A DNA stretch of 42,076 bases from Yunchengibacter salinarum (lineage in GTDB: Bacteria > Pseudomonadota > Alphaproteobacteria > Sphingomonadales > Kordiimonadaceae): the NCBI RefSeq assembly GCF_037658235.1, contig NZ_JBBJLN010000012.1, positions 1 through 42,076 on the forward strand, in the 5' to 3' direction. Every line of letters begins with the position of its first letter. Position 1 is the first letter of the stretch. Positions 24,645-33,978 of the stretch are shown here, in pieces. The translations under genes and the position numbers were made by a program. A model generated the notes under the pieces. It made no database searches. It saw only the letters and a list, made by a program, of their open reading frames with translations, and had not been told where the DNA came from.

Positions 24645-27161
24645 ATGATGAACTCATATGATGACGATGCCGGGACTCCGGCTGAACGCCGTGCCGGTGC
24701 GCGGCTGCGTGGTGTGCTTCTTGGCGGTTTGAGCGTTCTGGCGCTCAGTCTTGGGGCGCAGGCGCAGTCCAATGCGGATACGGACGAGGAGCCGGAGGAT
24801 GTGTCCGATCTCTTTGCCCTTGACGAGATTGTGATTACCGGTACCAGCGCGCAGCGGAACCGGTTTGATACGCCGATGGCCACATCCCAGTTTTCCGAGA
24901 ACGATATCCAGCGCCTGACCTACAGTTCGCAGGCTGATCTGCTGCGAACCGTGCCCGGCATCAATGCCGAGGGCGGCGGCGGTGAAGTGGCCGCCAACGT
25001 GTTCGTGCGGGGCCTGCCGTCCGGCGGTCAGTTTCAGTTCACGCCGCTGCAATATGATGGCGTTCCCGTGTTTTCCACCTTCGGGCTGAACTCTTCCGCC
25101 TTTGATGTATATGCGCGCAATGACCTTGGCATCGAGCGGATGGAATTCGTGCGCGGCGGCGTATCCAACCTGTTCGGCGCCGGGTCCGTTGCCGGGATCA
25201 TCAACTATATCAGCAAGACCGGCAGCGATGAATCCGAAGGCACCATGAAGGTGGAATTGGCGGAACAGGGCCGCCTGCGGGGCGACTTCGCCGCCAGCGG
25301 GCCGCTGTCCAGCGACGACAACCTGTTTTACGCGGTATCCGGCTTTTATCGCTATGACGAAGGCCCGCTGGAAACCGGCCTGCCGAGCGAGGGCTATCAA
25401 CTGCGCGGCAATATCAAGAAGGAGTTTGACGACGGGTCCGGTTCTTTCACCATTTACGGCCAGTTGATTGATGACAGCGTGCAGTTCTTCCTGCCGTTCC
25501 CGCTGGACGGGGATAGCCGCAAGCGCCCTCTTGGCAATGACGGGGAAAAGATTTTCACCCTGCAAACGGAAGATGCGCGCAATCTGTCCTTCGACACGCC
25601 GGACGGGCGCTTCAACACCCCGATCGAGGACGGTGTGGAGACGGTTGGCGGCTCCGTCACCTTTGCCTTCGAGAAGCAGCTTTCGGACGGCTGGGAGGTC
25701 AATGCACGCGGCAAATACGCCAGCTATGACCATCAGTTCAACCTGTTCCTCGATGGTGACGGCCTGGTCAACACGCCGGAAACCCAGGGTGGCTTCCTTG
25801 CAACGCGCGGCCTTGGCGACCTTGCCAGTGCCAGCTTCTCATTCGCGGAATCCGGGCGCGCCCTCGCGGCGGATGACCTGTTGTTCGCAAACCGCATTCT
25901 GGACCGTCGCCGCGATGCCAACGACTTCACCGGGGAATTGAACCTGGTCAAGTCCTTTGCCACGGGCGGGTTCGGTCATCAGGTCACGCTGGGCAGCTTC
26001 TTCGCACGCGCGGAGGCGGAAGACCGCAACTATATCACCACATTCCTGGGTGAATTCCGTGATGAGCCGCGCCTGGTCGACCTCACCGTTCAGAACCCGG
26101 ACGGCTCCACCACCATTGTCGCGCAGAACGGCCTGCTGAACGCCAACGGGCAGGTGGGCAATAATAATCACATCGCCACCCGCTATGCCGCTTATCTCGC
26201 CGACCAGATGGAAAGTGACCGCTGGGTGTTCGACCTGGGCGTGCGCGTGGAGCGGATCGAGGGTGACATCAGCCGGGAAGCCATGGGATCGGTCGATATT
26301 GGCGGTGATGCGGCGCTGGCGCCCGATCTGCGGGCCATCAGCTTCGGCACCGGCGATTTCACCACGGGCGATGTGAGCGACACGGAATGGGCTATAGCGG
26401 CGGGCGTGCTGTACCGGGCGACGGACAATATCAATGTCTATGCCAATGCGTCACGCGGCTTCTTCTTCCCGCAGCTTCGCAGTGTCCAGTTCAACGAGTT
26501 CAACGAGCCGGGCCGGTTCGAGGCCGAGATCATAAAGCAGATCGAGGCAGGCGTGAAATATGCGGATTCCCGCTTCGATCTGACCCTGTCCGGGTTCTAT
26601 AACGAACTGTCCAACCGGGCGAATGTGGACTTCGTGAACGATGGGCAGGGCGGCGTCGTTGAGGAAGTGAGCCTGCAATCCACCGAGACCATCGGCATCG
26701 AGGCGCAGGCCGCCGTTTTCATCACCGAAGCCCTGCGCTTTGAGGGGAACCTGACCCTTCAGGATCATAAACTGACCCAGAACGACCTGAACCCGGACTT
26801 TATCGGCAATGACATGCGCCGCCAGCCGGACTTCAGTTATAATGCCGGTCTGTTCTATGATGATCAGCGTATCGACTTCTCCGTTTTCCAGACCTTCATC
26901 GGCAGCAATTTCGCCAATGACGGCAATACGGTGAAGCTGGCTTCTCACAGCATTGTGCGGCTGGATGCCGGGTACCGGTTCGATATCGGCGGGGAGCAGA
27001 CGGCGCGCCTTGGTGTGGGCGTGTTCAACCTGTTCGACAGCGAAGGGCTGACGGAAGGCTCACCCCGGCAGGCGAACAATCAGTCCGGCGGCGGCAACTT
27101 CTTTGTGGGTCGGCCAGTTCTGCCGCAGCGGATCAGCGTCAACCTGACCTTTGACTTCTGA
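24645..27161 (+). CDS. TonB-dependent outer-membrane receptor
   Basis: 838 residues. A signal peptide (LLGGLSVLALSLGAQAQS) leads to a TonB-box-like DEIVITGTSAQRN, the plug domain with DLLRTVPGINAEGGGGEVAA, NVFVRGLPSGGQFQ and RMEFVRGGVSNLFGAGSVAG, then a 22-strand-type barrel ending in RISVNLTFDF with the terminal Phe needed for outer-membrane insertion. No siderophore genes are near; its place behind a LacI-type regulator and ahead of glycosidases and a sugar phosphorylase points to uptake of a carbohydrate or solute. The second ATG at 24648 has the better ribosome-binding spacing, so the start may be one codon later. A stable hairpin follows the gene. Confidence 0.95.
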   Translation: MMNSYDDDAGTPAERRAGARLRGVLLGGLSVLALSLGAQAQSNADTDEEPEDVSDLFALDEIVITGTSAQRNRFDTPMATSQFSENDIQRLTYSSQADLLRTVPGINAEGGGGEVAANVFVRGLPSGGQFQFTPLQYDGVPVFSTFGLNSSAFDVYARNDLGIERMEFVRGGVSNLFGAGSVAGIINYISKTGSDESEGTMKVELAEQGRLRGDFAASGPLSSDDNLFYAVSGFYRYDEGPLETGLPSEGYQLRGNIKKEFDDGSGSFTIYGQLIDDSVQFFLPFPLDGDSRKRPLGNDGEKIFTLQTEDARNLSFDTPDGRFNTPIEDGVETVGGSVTFAFEKQLSDGWEVNARGKYASYDHQFNLFLDGDGLVNTPETQGGFLATRGLGDLASASFSFAESGRALAADDLLFANRILDRRRDANDFTGELNLVKSFATGGFGHQVTLGSFFARAEAEDRNYITTFLGEFRDEPRLVDLTVQNPDGSTTIVAQNGLLNANGQVGNNNHIATRYAAYLADQMESDRWVFDLGVRVERIEGDISREAMGSVDIGGDAALAPDLRAISFGTGDFTTGDVSDTEWAIAAGVLYRATDNINVYANASRGFFFPQLRSVQFNEFNEPGRFEAEIIKQIEAGVKYADSRFDLTLSGFYNELSNRANVDFVNDGQGGVVEEVSLQSTETIGIEAQAAVFITEALRFEGNLTLQDHKLTQNDLNPDFIGNDMRRQPDFSYNAGLFYDDQRIDFSVFQTFIGSNFANDGNTVKLASHSIVRLDAGYRFDIGGEQTARLGVGVFNLFDSEGLTEGSPRQANNQSGGGNFFVGRPVLPQRISVNLTFDF

Positions 27162-27207
27162 TCGAATGTTGATCCTCCCGCTTTGATCGGAAGAGGTGGC
27201 GCGTTTT

Positions 27208-27241
27208 CGGCGGGTGGCGGTTTTTCTGCCGCCGCCCGCCG
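27208..27241 (+). terminator. Strong hairpin after the receptor gene
   Basis: A 13-bp stem (CGGCGGGTGGCGG against CCGCCGCCCGCCG, one G-T type mismatch) encloses the loop TTTTTCTG. No T run follows the stem, so it may reduce read-through or protect the receptor mRNA 3' end rather than be a full intrinsic terminator. It would let the receptor be expressed above the enzymes downstream. Confidence 0.45.
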
Positions 27242-27397
27242 GATCATTTCAGGCTGATGGACCGTCTTGGGCGCGGGTCGGTGCTCATGCGCGGCGCGGC
27301 GGCCAGCGGGCTGCCCGAACAAGTCGCCCGGAAAGCCCTTTTCCTGCCGGTTTCGGTGCCTGAAACCCGCCTTTTCTTACAATCATGCGGTGATCGC

Positions 27398-27411
27398 TAA
27401 TCGGTATTAAA
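27398..27411. promoter_or_regulatory. Candidate third operator upstream of the enzyme genes
   Basis: TAATCGGTATTAAA shares the octamer TAATCGGT with operator 2 and has the near-dyad TAATCGGTATTA. It lies just before the ribosome-binding site (AAAGG) of the first glycosidase gene. Regulation by the LacI-type protein is inferred from this match only. Confidence 0.3.
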
Positions 27412-27422
27412 GGCGCAATTTC

Positions 27423-28766
27423 ATGTCCTTCAGTGACCAATGCACCCGCTCTGATCCATCCGAGGCGGACAGCGCTGCCCTTGACCGGGAAGCGCGCGCG
27501 GTCCTTCACACCAATGACCGGGGGGGATTCACGGTTCCCAGCGGTACGGTCTATCCGTTTCTGTGGAACTGGGATTCGGCTTTTTCCGCCCTTGGCTGGG
27601 TGCACATGGATATCGACCGCGCCGTGACGGAACTGGAAACCCTTTTCAGGGGTCAGTGGGATGACGGCATGGTGCCGCACATCCAGTTTCTGGGTGATGC
27701 AGGGGGCTATTTCCCGGCTGCCGATATGTGGCAGTGCCCGCATGATCCGCCTTCCAGCGGCATTACCCAGCCGCCGGTGGCCGCCAGCGTAATGCTGGCC
27801 TTGTGGCAACAGGGCGACGATCCGGCCATCCGGGCACGCCTGAGGGCGCTGATCGCCCCGGCCCTCGCCTGGCATGACTGGTTTCTGGATGTGCGCCAGG
27901 ATGCGGCCAGTGGTGCGATCCTGACCGTCCATCCATGGGAGACGGGCCGCGATAACAGCCCGGACTGGGATGAGCCGCTTGCCGCCGTTCCGGTGGAAGG
28001 GCTACCACCTTATGAGCGTTATGACGACACCCATCTGGACGCCGCCATGCGCCCCGGCAAGCACGACTATGACCGTTATGTGGCCTTGCTGCTGCATGGC
28101 AGGGCGTGCCAGTGGGATGCCCCCACCATCGCCCGCACCAGCCCGTTCCGGGTCGCCGATGTGGGGTTGACGGCTATGCTTGCCCGCGCGCATCTGGACC
28201 TGGCCCGGCTGGCCGATGCGGCGGACATGCCGGACATTGCCCGCCGTCTGCGGGGCGACCTGCCGTCACTGCATCGGGGGCTGGAAAGCCTGTGGAACGA
28301 AGACGTGGCGGCATATTGCGCGCGGGATCTGCGCACCGGCCAAAGCAGCGGGCGGGTGACGAGCGCGTCCTTCCTGCCGCTTTACGGGGCTGATCTGCCG
28401 CCGGAACGGGTGGCCCCGCTTGTTTGCCACATGAAGCGCATGGTGACGCGGGCACGGTATCTTTTACCCAGCCTGGACCCTGACGATATTGATTTTGAAC
28501 CGCTGCGGTATTGGCGCGGCCCGGTTTGGGCGGTGGTCAATCTGATGGTGGCAGACGGGCTTTCACGCCATGATGAGCCGATGCTTGCCGCCCGCCTGCA
28601 CGCGGATACCCGCGCGCTCATTGCCGGATCAGGCTTTTGGGAAGCCTTTTCCCCGCTGGACGGAAGCGGTACGGGCGGCGACTGTTTCGGCTGGACCGCC
28701 GCGCTGTGGCTGCACTGGCTTTCCGACAGCGCCGGGGCGAGCAGAATTGAGGAGAGTCGGTCATGA
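27423..28766 (+). CDS. GH63-type glycoside hydrolase, glucosylglycerate hydrolase-like
   Basis: 447 residues, no signal peptide, so cytoplasmic. It is an alpha/alpha-barrel glycosidase of the MGH1-like/GH63 type, the family of mycobacterial glucosylglycerate hydrolase and mannosylglycerate hydrolase, and has nearly the same length. Visible motifs are YPFLWNWDSAFSALGW near residue 44, ADMWQCPHDPPSSGITQPPV, HPWETGRDNSPDWDEP with the likely catalytic Asp177, YWRGPVWAVVNLMVADGL, and GFWEAFSPLDG with the likely catalytic Glu407. The inferred reaction is hydrolysis of glucosylglycerate to glucose and glycerate. Its stop overlaps the next gene's start (ATGA). Trehalase or mannosylglycerate hydrolase activity remain possible. 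Confidence 0.82.
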   Translation: MSFSDQCTRSDPSEADSAALDREARAVLHTNDRGGFTVPSGTVYPFLWNWDSAFSALGWVHMDIDRAVTELETLFRGQWDDGMVPHIQFLGDAGGYFPAADMWQCPHDPPSSGITQPPVAASVMLALWQQGDDPAIRARLRALIAPALAWHDWFLDVRQDAASGAILTVHPWETGRDNSPDWDEPLAAVPVEGLPPYERYDDTHLDAAMRPGKHDYDRYVALLLHGRACQWDAPTIARTSPFRVADVGLTAMLARAHLDLARLADAADMPDIARRLRGDLPSLHRGLESLWNEDVAAYCARDLRTGQSSGRVTSASFLPLYGADLPPERVAPLVCHMKRMVTRARYLLPSLDPDDIDFEPLRYWRGPVWAVVNLMVADGLSRHDEPMLAARLHADTRALIAGSGFWEAFSPLDGSGTGGDCFGWTAALWLHWLSDSAGASRIEESRS

Positions 28767-30628
28767 CCCTGAGCCACGCCCGGATTTCGCCTGACGGCCC
28801 CCGCATCGATATACGTGATGTGCCCTTCAGCACCTATGGGTCGTGGCTGTCCGTGTCGCCCATCCGCAAGCGGTCGGAACCGTTCAATTTCGATCATCTG
28901 TATCTGCGCCTGCACCGGCATGAAACATTGTCCGTTCTGCGCCTGACCCCAACGCGAAACGGCGCCGCGGTGGCGGGTCTGCCGACCATGTGCCCGGCCA
29001 TGCTGTGCTGGACAGATACGGGCGGGGGCACGAACGGGGGCACGAGCGGGGGCGACGATGCAGGGGCGTCGGATTTCCTGGCTGCCAGCTTCGAAACGCC
29101 GGAGCGGCTGCGCCTGGCGGGGCAGGGGGTCGGCCTGACCCTGCACCCCGAAACACGGGCCGAGATTTTCACCACCGATGCCACCCCGCCCGCCCGGCAC
29201 TGTACCATCAACATGCTGCACGCCTTGCACCGTTTGAATGTGACCGTGCATCGCGGGCGGATGCACTGGTCCGCCCGGCGCGACCTTTTGACCGCGACGG
29301 AACATGATGTGCGCCTGACCCTGGAGCCGGACGCGGACGGCGTTCTGGACCTGTCGTTCGATCTTTACACCAGCACACCGCCGGAACAGCCCGCCGATCC
29401 GCCCGCTTTCGATCAGGTGGTCGCCGCCCGCCGGGATGCTTTTGCACGCTGGCTCTCGCGGGAGCCGGAGGTGCCCGACGGGCTGGGCGATGCCCGCGCG
29501 CTGTCCGCCTATATCCGCTGGTCGGCGGTGGTGGCGCCGCACGGCCTTGTCAGCCGCCCGGCCATGATGATGTCCATGAACTGGATGGTGAAGCTGTGGA
29601 GCTGGGATCACTGCTTCAATGCCATCGCCACCGCGCGGAACGATGCCAGGCTGGCCTGGGATCAGATGCTGATGTTCGCCGACCGGCAGGATGAGCATGG
29701 CTGCTACCCGGATGCATTCAATGATACCCATATGGTGTTCAACTATACCAAGCCGCCGATCCATGGCTGGGCGGTGATGAAGATGGTCGAGGCCATGGGC
29801 GGCATGAGCGCGGTGCCGCGCGCGCGGCTGCTGGAAATGGCGCGGTCGCTGGAGCGCTGGACCGACTGGTGGCTTACCCATCGCCGCCGGGAAGGCGAGG
29901 ACCTGCCCTTTTATCAGCACGGCTTCGACAGCGGCTGGGACAATGCCACGGTATTCGACCGGTCGCTGCCGACGATCACGCCGGACCTGGCCGCTTATCT
30001 GGTGGTGCAGATGGATGTTCTGGCCGATCTGTTCACCCATCTGGGGCAGGGCACGCGCGGGCGCTTCTGGCGGTGGCAGGCAGACGCGATGATGACAGCC
30101 ATGACCGACCGCCTGATGACCGGCGACGGATTCATTGCCCGCACCCTGCACGGCGACCAGGCGGTTGATACAGAAGGCCTGATTCACGCCATGCCGATCC
30201 TGCTGGGCGAGCGCCTGAGCCCGGCCATGAAAACGGCGCTGGTGGCACGCATTGACGGCCTGACGACGCCGTGGGGGCTGGCCACGGAGCATCCCGACAG
30301 CCCGCTATATGAGCCGGACGGCTACTGGCGCGGGCCGATCTGGGCACCGGCCACCTATCTGGTGATCGACGGCCTGATGCGGGCGGGGGAGACAGCGCGG
30401 GCGCTGGAAATCGCCCGGCGTTTCTGTGCCATGGGGCGCATTCACGGCTTTGCCGAATGCCATGATGCCCTGACCGGCGAAAAGCTGCGGGACCGTGGCT
30501 TCACCTGGACCGCAAGTTCCTTCCTGCTGATGGGGCAGATGCTGGAAAAGGCCGGGATCGCCATGCCCCCGGACGGCGAAACAAGGGCAGGCGCAGACAT
30601 TGAAACAAAGGGGGGAGGCCAATCATGA
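28763..30628 (+). CDS. Second alpha/alpha-barrel glycoside hydrolase (GH63/trehalase-like), substrate unknown
   Basis: 621 residues, no signal peptide. The first 230 or so residues are beta-rich (an N-terminal sandwich domain including SPIRKRSEPFNFDHLYLRL), the remainder an alpha/alpha toroid: MMMSMNWMVKLWSWDHCFNA, DAFNDTHMVFNYTKPPIHGW, QHGFDSGWDNATVFDRSL, DGYWRGPIWAPATYLVIDGL and RDRGFTWTASSFLLM. The Asp in GWDNATVFD is the probable acid. The layout resembles GH63/GH37 and glycogen-debranching-like proteins. With the companion glycosidase, it may act on a longer glycoside (for example a diglucosyl or mannosyl form of glucosylglycerate) or on another disaccharide. It overlaps both neighbours by 4 bp, so it is coupled in the operon. 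Its N-terminus contains a small Gly/Thr-rich tract (GGGTNGGTSGGD). Confidence 0.75.
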   Translation: MTLSHARISPDGPRIDIRDVPFSTYGSWLSVSPIRKRSEPFNFDHLYLRLHRHETLSVLRLTPTRNGAAVAGLPTMCPAMLCWTDTGGGTNGGTSGGDDAGASDFLAASFETPERLRLAGQGVGLTLHPETRAEIFTTDATPPARHCTINMLHALHRLNVTVHRGRMHWSARRDLLTATEHDVRLTLEPDADGVLDLSFDLYTSTPPEQPADPPAFDQVVAARRDAFARWLSREPEVPDGLGDARALSAYIRWSAVVAPHGLVSRPAMMMSMNWMVKLWSWDHCFNAIATARNDARLAWDQMLMFADRQDEHGCYPDAFNDTHMVFNYTKPPIHGWAVMKMVEAMGGMSAVPRARLLEMARSLERWTDWWLTHRRREGEDLPFYQHGFDSGWDNATVFDRSLPTITPDLAAYLVVQMDVLADLFTHLGQGTRGRFWRWQADAMMTAMTDRLMTGDGFIARTLHGDQAVDTEGLIHAMPILLGERLSPAMKTALVARIDGLTTPWGLATEHPDSPLYEPDGYWRGPIWAPATYLVIDGLMRAGETARALEIARRFCAMGRIHGFAECHDALTGEKLRDRGFTWTASSFLLMGQMLEKAGIAMPPDGETRAGADIETKGGGQS

Positions 30629-32202
30629 CCGCATTGGATTATATCGTGATCGCCGCCTATTTGCTGGGCATGGTGGGCATGGGGGCCTGGTTCAGCCGTC
30701 AGACCAGCCGGGCGGATTATTTTCTGGGGGATCGTACCTTTGGTTGGTTCCCGCTGACCCTGTCCACAATGGCGACGCAGCTTTCCGCCATCAGCTTCAT
30801 TTCCGCCCCGGCGTTCGTCGGCATCCGGGAGGGCGGCGGGCTGATCTGGCTGTCCTATGAACTGGCGGTGCCGCTGGCGATGATCTTTCTGATGACCGTG
30901 CTGATGCCGGGGCTGTACCGGGCGGGATATGTCAGCATTTATGAATATCTCGAAGCGCGGTTCGACCAGTCCACCCGTTTTCTCATAAGCATCGTTTTCC
31001 AGATCAGCCGGGCTTTCGGCACCGGGGTGTCGGTCTATGCCATGGCGCTGATCCTGCGGGAAATGGTGGGGGTCAGCCTGACCATGGCCATTTTGCTGAC
31101 CGCAGTGGTGACGGCTATCTATTCCCTGATGGGCGGGATGAAAGCCGTGGTGTATGGCGATGCCGCCCAGATGGGCCTGATCTTTCTGGGTCTGGTGCTG
31201 TGCATTGTTTTCGGGCTGGCGGCGCTCGGCGGCATGGATGGCCTGGCTGCCAATGTGGATGTGGCCCGCCTCGTGGCGGTGGATTTCAGCGACAGCGGCC
31301 TGACCGGCGGGGAGTTCGGCTTCTGGCCCATGCTGTTCGGCGGGCTGGTGTTGTATGTTTCCTATTATGGCGCGGATCAGACCCAGGCCCAGCGTCTGCT
31401 GTCCTCATCCGATGAAGGGCGACTGCGCCGGGTATTGACCGCCAATGGCCTGCTGCGCTTCCCCATGGTGTTGCTGTACTGCTTTCTGGGGCTGGTGCTG
31501 GGGACGCTGGCACATGTCTCCCCCGATCTGTCGGCGGAGGCGATCGCCGCCGACCCGGATACCTTGCTGCCGCGTTTCATCCTGACCTTCATGCCGGCGG
31601 GCCTTGTGGGCCTGCTGGTGGTGGCGATCCTGTCGGCCACCATGTCGTCGCTCAGTTCGGTCATCAATTCCCTGACCGCCGTGACGGTGGAGGACATAAG
31701 CCGGTTCAGCGGCGGCGCCGAGCGGCAGGAAAAGCATTATGTGAAGCTGTCGCGTCTTGTGGCGCTGGGCTGGTCGGTCATCATCCTGCTGTTTTCGCTC
31801 TATGCCGGCAATATCGCCGATACGGTGATCGAGGCCATCAACAAGGTCGGCTCCATGTTTTACGGGCCGATCCTGGCGACCTTTCTTCTGGCGCTTCTCT
31901 CCCGCGGGGTGCGGCCCATGGCGGCCAATCTGGGGCTGCTCGCCGGGGTCGGGGTGAATATGGCGCTGTGGCTGGGTGCGCCAGAGGTGTTCTGGTTCTG
32001 GTGGAATGCCACCGGGCTGGTGGCGAGCCTGTCCGTCTCCCTGCTTGCGGAAACCGTGCGCGGGCGCATTCCGGCCTTTCAGGTGCCGGTGGGCGCACTG
32101 GTGGAAGGCCGGGCCAATGTGGCGATCCTGCTGGCCGCCTTTGCCGCCATCCTGGCCACGGTCAGCGGCATCACCCTGGCCTTTGCGGGGGCGGGGCCAT
32201 GA
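30625..32202 (+). CDS. Sodium:solute symporter (SSS family)
   Basis: 525 residues with about 13-14 transmembrane helices. Family motifs: DYIVIAAYLLGMVGMGAWFS at helix 1, YFLGDRTFGWFPLTLSTMAT with the conserved MATQLSAISFISAPA, then YSLMGGMKAVVYGDAAQ, and ADQTQAQRLLSS. Most similar in pattern to SSS carriers for sugars and organic solutes (SGLT/NIS type). Encoded between the glycosidases and the phosphorylase, it is the likely inner-membrane importer for the solute that enters through the TonB-dependent receptor. Coupled by ATGA to the upstream gene. Substrate is inferred from context only. Confidence 0.92.
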   Translation: MTALDYIVIAAYLLGMVGMGAWFSRQTSRADYFLGDRTFGWFPLTLSTMATQLSAISFISAPAFVGIREGGGLIWLSYELAVPLAMIFLMTVLMPGLYRAGYVSIYEYLEARFDQSTRFLISIVFQISRAFGTGVSVYAMALILREMVGVSLTMAILLTAVVTAIYSLMGGMKAVVYGDAAQMGLIFLGLVLCIVFGLAALGGMDGLAANVDVARLVAVDFSDSGLTGGEFGFWPMLFGGLVLYVSYYGADQTQAQRLLSSSDEGRLRRVLTANGLLRFPMVLLYCFLGLVLGTLAHVSPDLSAEAIAADPDTLLPRFILTFMPAGLVGLLVVAILSATMSSLSSVINSLTAVTVEDISRFSGGAERQEKHYVKLSRLVALGWSVIILLFSLYAGNIADTVIEAINKVGSMFYGPILATFLLALLSRGVRPMAANLGLLAGVGVNMALWLGAPEVFWFWWNATGLVASLSVSLLAETVRGRIPAFQVPVGALVEGRANVAILLAAFAAILATVSGITLAFAGAGP

Positions 32203-32293
32203 TCCGGGGTGCGCGTTCGACGCCATCAGAGGCTGATCCCCGGCTTTTCCCCATTCGCCCCTTATTCCCTGCATGACGGAGTGAGAGACATTC

Positions 32294-33976
32294 ATGTCAA
32301 GCTATACAGAATTGTTGACCCCGCTTTACGGCCCGGATCGCGCGGCCCGCACCGGCCAATCCATCAAGGCCGCCCTGGCCGCCCATGCGGCGCGCTTTCA
32401 AAGGGAAGCAAAGCAGCCGCTGGATGAAAAGGATGTGGTTCTGATTACCTATGGCGGCACTTTCCTGCGGGACGGGGAAGCGCCGCTCGCCACCCTTGCC
32501 AGCGTTTACGGGCGGTATTTCCGCGATCTGGCGAGCGCCATTCATATTCTGCCATTTTATCCCTATACGTCCGATGACGGGTTTTCGGTGGTGGATTACA
32601 GCCAGGTCAATCCGGCGCTTGGCGACTGGGGCGATATTGCCCGCCTGGCCGGGCAGGCGGACCTGATGTTCGATGGCGTGATCAATCATATCTCGCAGGA
32701 ATCCGAATGGTTCCAGGGCTTTCTGGCGGATGATCCCCGCTATGACGGGTGGTTCATGGAAGTCCCGGCAGATACGGATGTGTCCGCCGTGGTGCGGCCC
32801 CGCCCGCAATCACCCATTCAGCCCTATCAGGATGAAAAGGGCCGGACCCGGCATGTCTGGGCCACCTTCAGCCAGGATCAGGTGGATCTGAATTACGGCG
32901 AACCGGCGGTATTGCTGGCGGTGCTGGATGTGCTGCTGGATTATGTGGCACGGGGCGCGCGCTTTCTGCGCCTTGATGCCATTGCCTTTTTGTGGAAACG
33001 GCTGGGCACCGGCTGCATTCATCTGGATGAGACCCACCGCATCATCAAGACCCTGCGGCTGGCCCTGACCGAAGCCCACCCGGATGTGCGGCTGATCACC
33101 GAAACCAATGTGCCGCACCGGGAAAACATCTCTTACTTCGGGTCCGGTGATGACGAAGCCCACATGGTCTATAATTTCGCCTTGCCGCCGCTGGTGGCCC
33201 ATGCGCTGATTTCGGGCAATGCGGACATTCTGGCGGACTGGGCGTCCGGGCTGTCCCTTCCGGGGCCGGATACCTGTTTCTTCAACTTCACGGCCAGCCA
33301 TGACGGGGTGGGCGTGCGCCCGGTGGAAGGTATTCTGACCACCGATCAGCGCCAATTACTGATCGACGCGGCCCACAGGGCGGGCGGCCATGTGTCCATG
33401 CGGGCCACCGGCGATGGCGGAGCCGCCCCCTATGAGCTGAACTGCACGTATCCTGACCTTCTTACGCCGCCGGAGGCGCCCGATGATGTGCGCCTGGCGC
33501 GGATGCTGGTTTCGCAGGCGATCATGCTGGCCATGCCGGGGGTGCCCGCGCTTTATGTGCATAGCTGCATCGGCACCCGCAATGATCTTGACCGGGTGGA
33601 GGCGCGCGGTCACTGGCGGGCGATCAACCGCAGCCAGATCGATGCCGACGCGCTGGAGGTCGCTCTGGCGGACGGGCGCAATTTCCGCACAAAGGTCCAC
33701 AGCGGCCTTGGACGGCTGGTGGCGGCGCGGCGGGGGCACCCGGCCTTTCACCCGCAGGCCGGTTTCACCATTGCCTTGCCCGATCCACGGTTGTTTACCA
33801 TCATTCGGCAGGCTGACGGCGGCAGCCCGGTGCGTTGTATCGCTAATGTTAGCGCTTCCAGTGTTGCCATGGAATTGCCCCGTGGCGGTCACGACCTGCT
33901 AAGCGGGGAAAGGTTCAAGGCCGGGCCGTATGACGTGCCGCCCCATGGTCTGCTGTGGCTGGAGGAGGGGGCGTGA
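32294..33976 (+). CDS. GH13_18 glycoside phosphorylase, probable glucosylglycerate phosphorylase
   Basis: 560 residues, cytoplasmic. The GH13 subfamily of sucrose phosphorylases is plain: FYPYTSDDGFSVVDYSQVNP, DGVINHISQESEWFQGF, TFSQDQVDLNYGEPAVL, nucleophile Asp228 in RFLRLDAIAFLWK, acid/base Glu270 in RLITETNVPH, and stabiliser Asp337 in TASHDGVGVRP. Sucrose phosphorylase and glucosylglycerate phosphorylase share these. Length (560, longer than typical 490-residue sucrose phosphorylases) and the adjacent glycerate kinase and glucosylglycerate-hydrolase-like genes favour glucosylglycerate + phosphate giving glucose 1-phosphate + glycerate. No fructokinase gene is present, which argues against sucrose. 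The stop lies two bases before the kinase ATG. Confidence 0.85.
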   Translation: MSSYTELLTPLYGPDRAARTGQSIKAALAAHAARFQREAKQPLDEKDVVLITYGGTFLRDGEAPLATLASVYGRYFRDLASAIHILPFYPYTSDDGFSVVDYSQVNPALGDWGDIARLAGQADLMFDGVINHISQESEWFQGFLADDPRYDGWFMEVPADTDVSAVVRPRPQSPIQPYQDEKGRTRHVWATFSQDQVDLNYGEPAVLLAVLDVLLDYVARGARFLRLDAIAFLWKRLGTGCIHLDETHRIIKTLRLALTEAHPDVRLITETNVPHRENISYFGSGDDEAHMVYNFALPPLVAHALISGNADILADWASGLSLPGPDTCFFNFTASHDGVGVRPVEGILTTDQRQLLIDAAHRAGGHVSMRATGDGGAAPYELNCTYPDLLTPPEAPDDVRLARMLVSQAIMLAMPGVPALYVHSCIGTRNDLDRVEARGHWRAINRSQIDADALEVALADGRNFRTKVHSGLGRLVAARRGHPAFHPQAGFTIALPDPRLFTIIRQADGGSPVRCIANVSASSVAMELPRGGHDLLSGERFKAGPYDVPPHGLLWLEEGA

Positions 33977-33978
33977 TC

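Noticed and set aside
28382..30292. Long minus-strand open frame across the second glycosidase
   Set aside because: Shadow frame; composition is His/Arg/Gln-rich without conserved blocks, while the plus strand has glycosidase motifs.
32294..33976. Sucrose phosphorylase as the final call
   Set aside because: Catalytic motifs do not separate it from glucosylglycerate phosphorylase, but no fructose-handling gene is present while glycerate kinase and a GgH-like gene are, so the sucrose reading is the less likely one.
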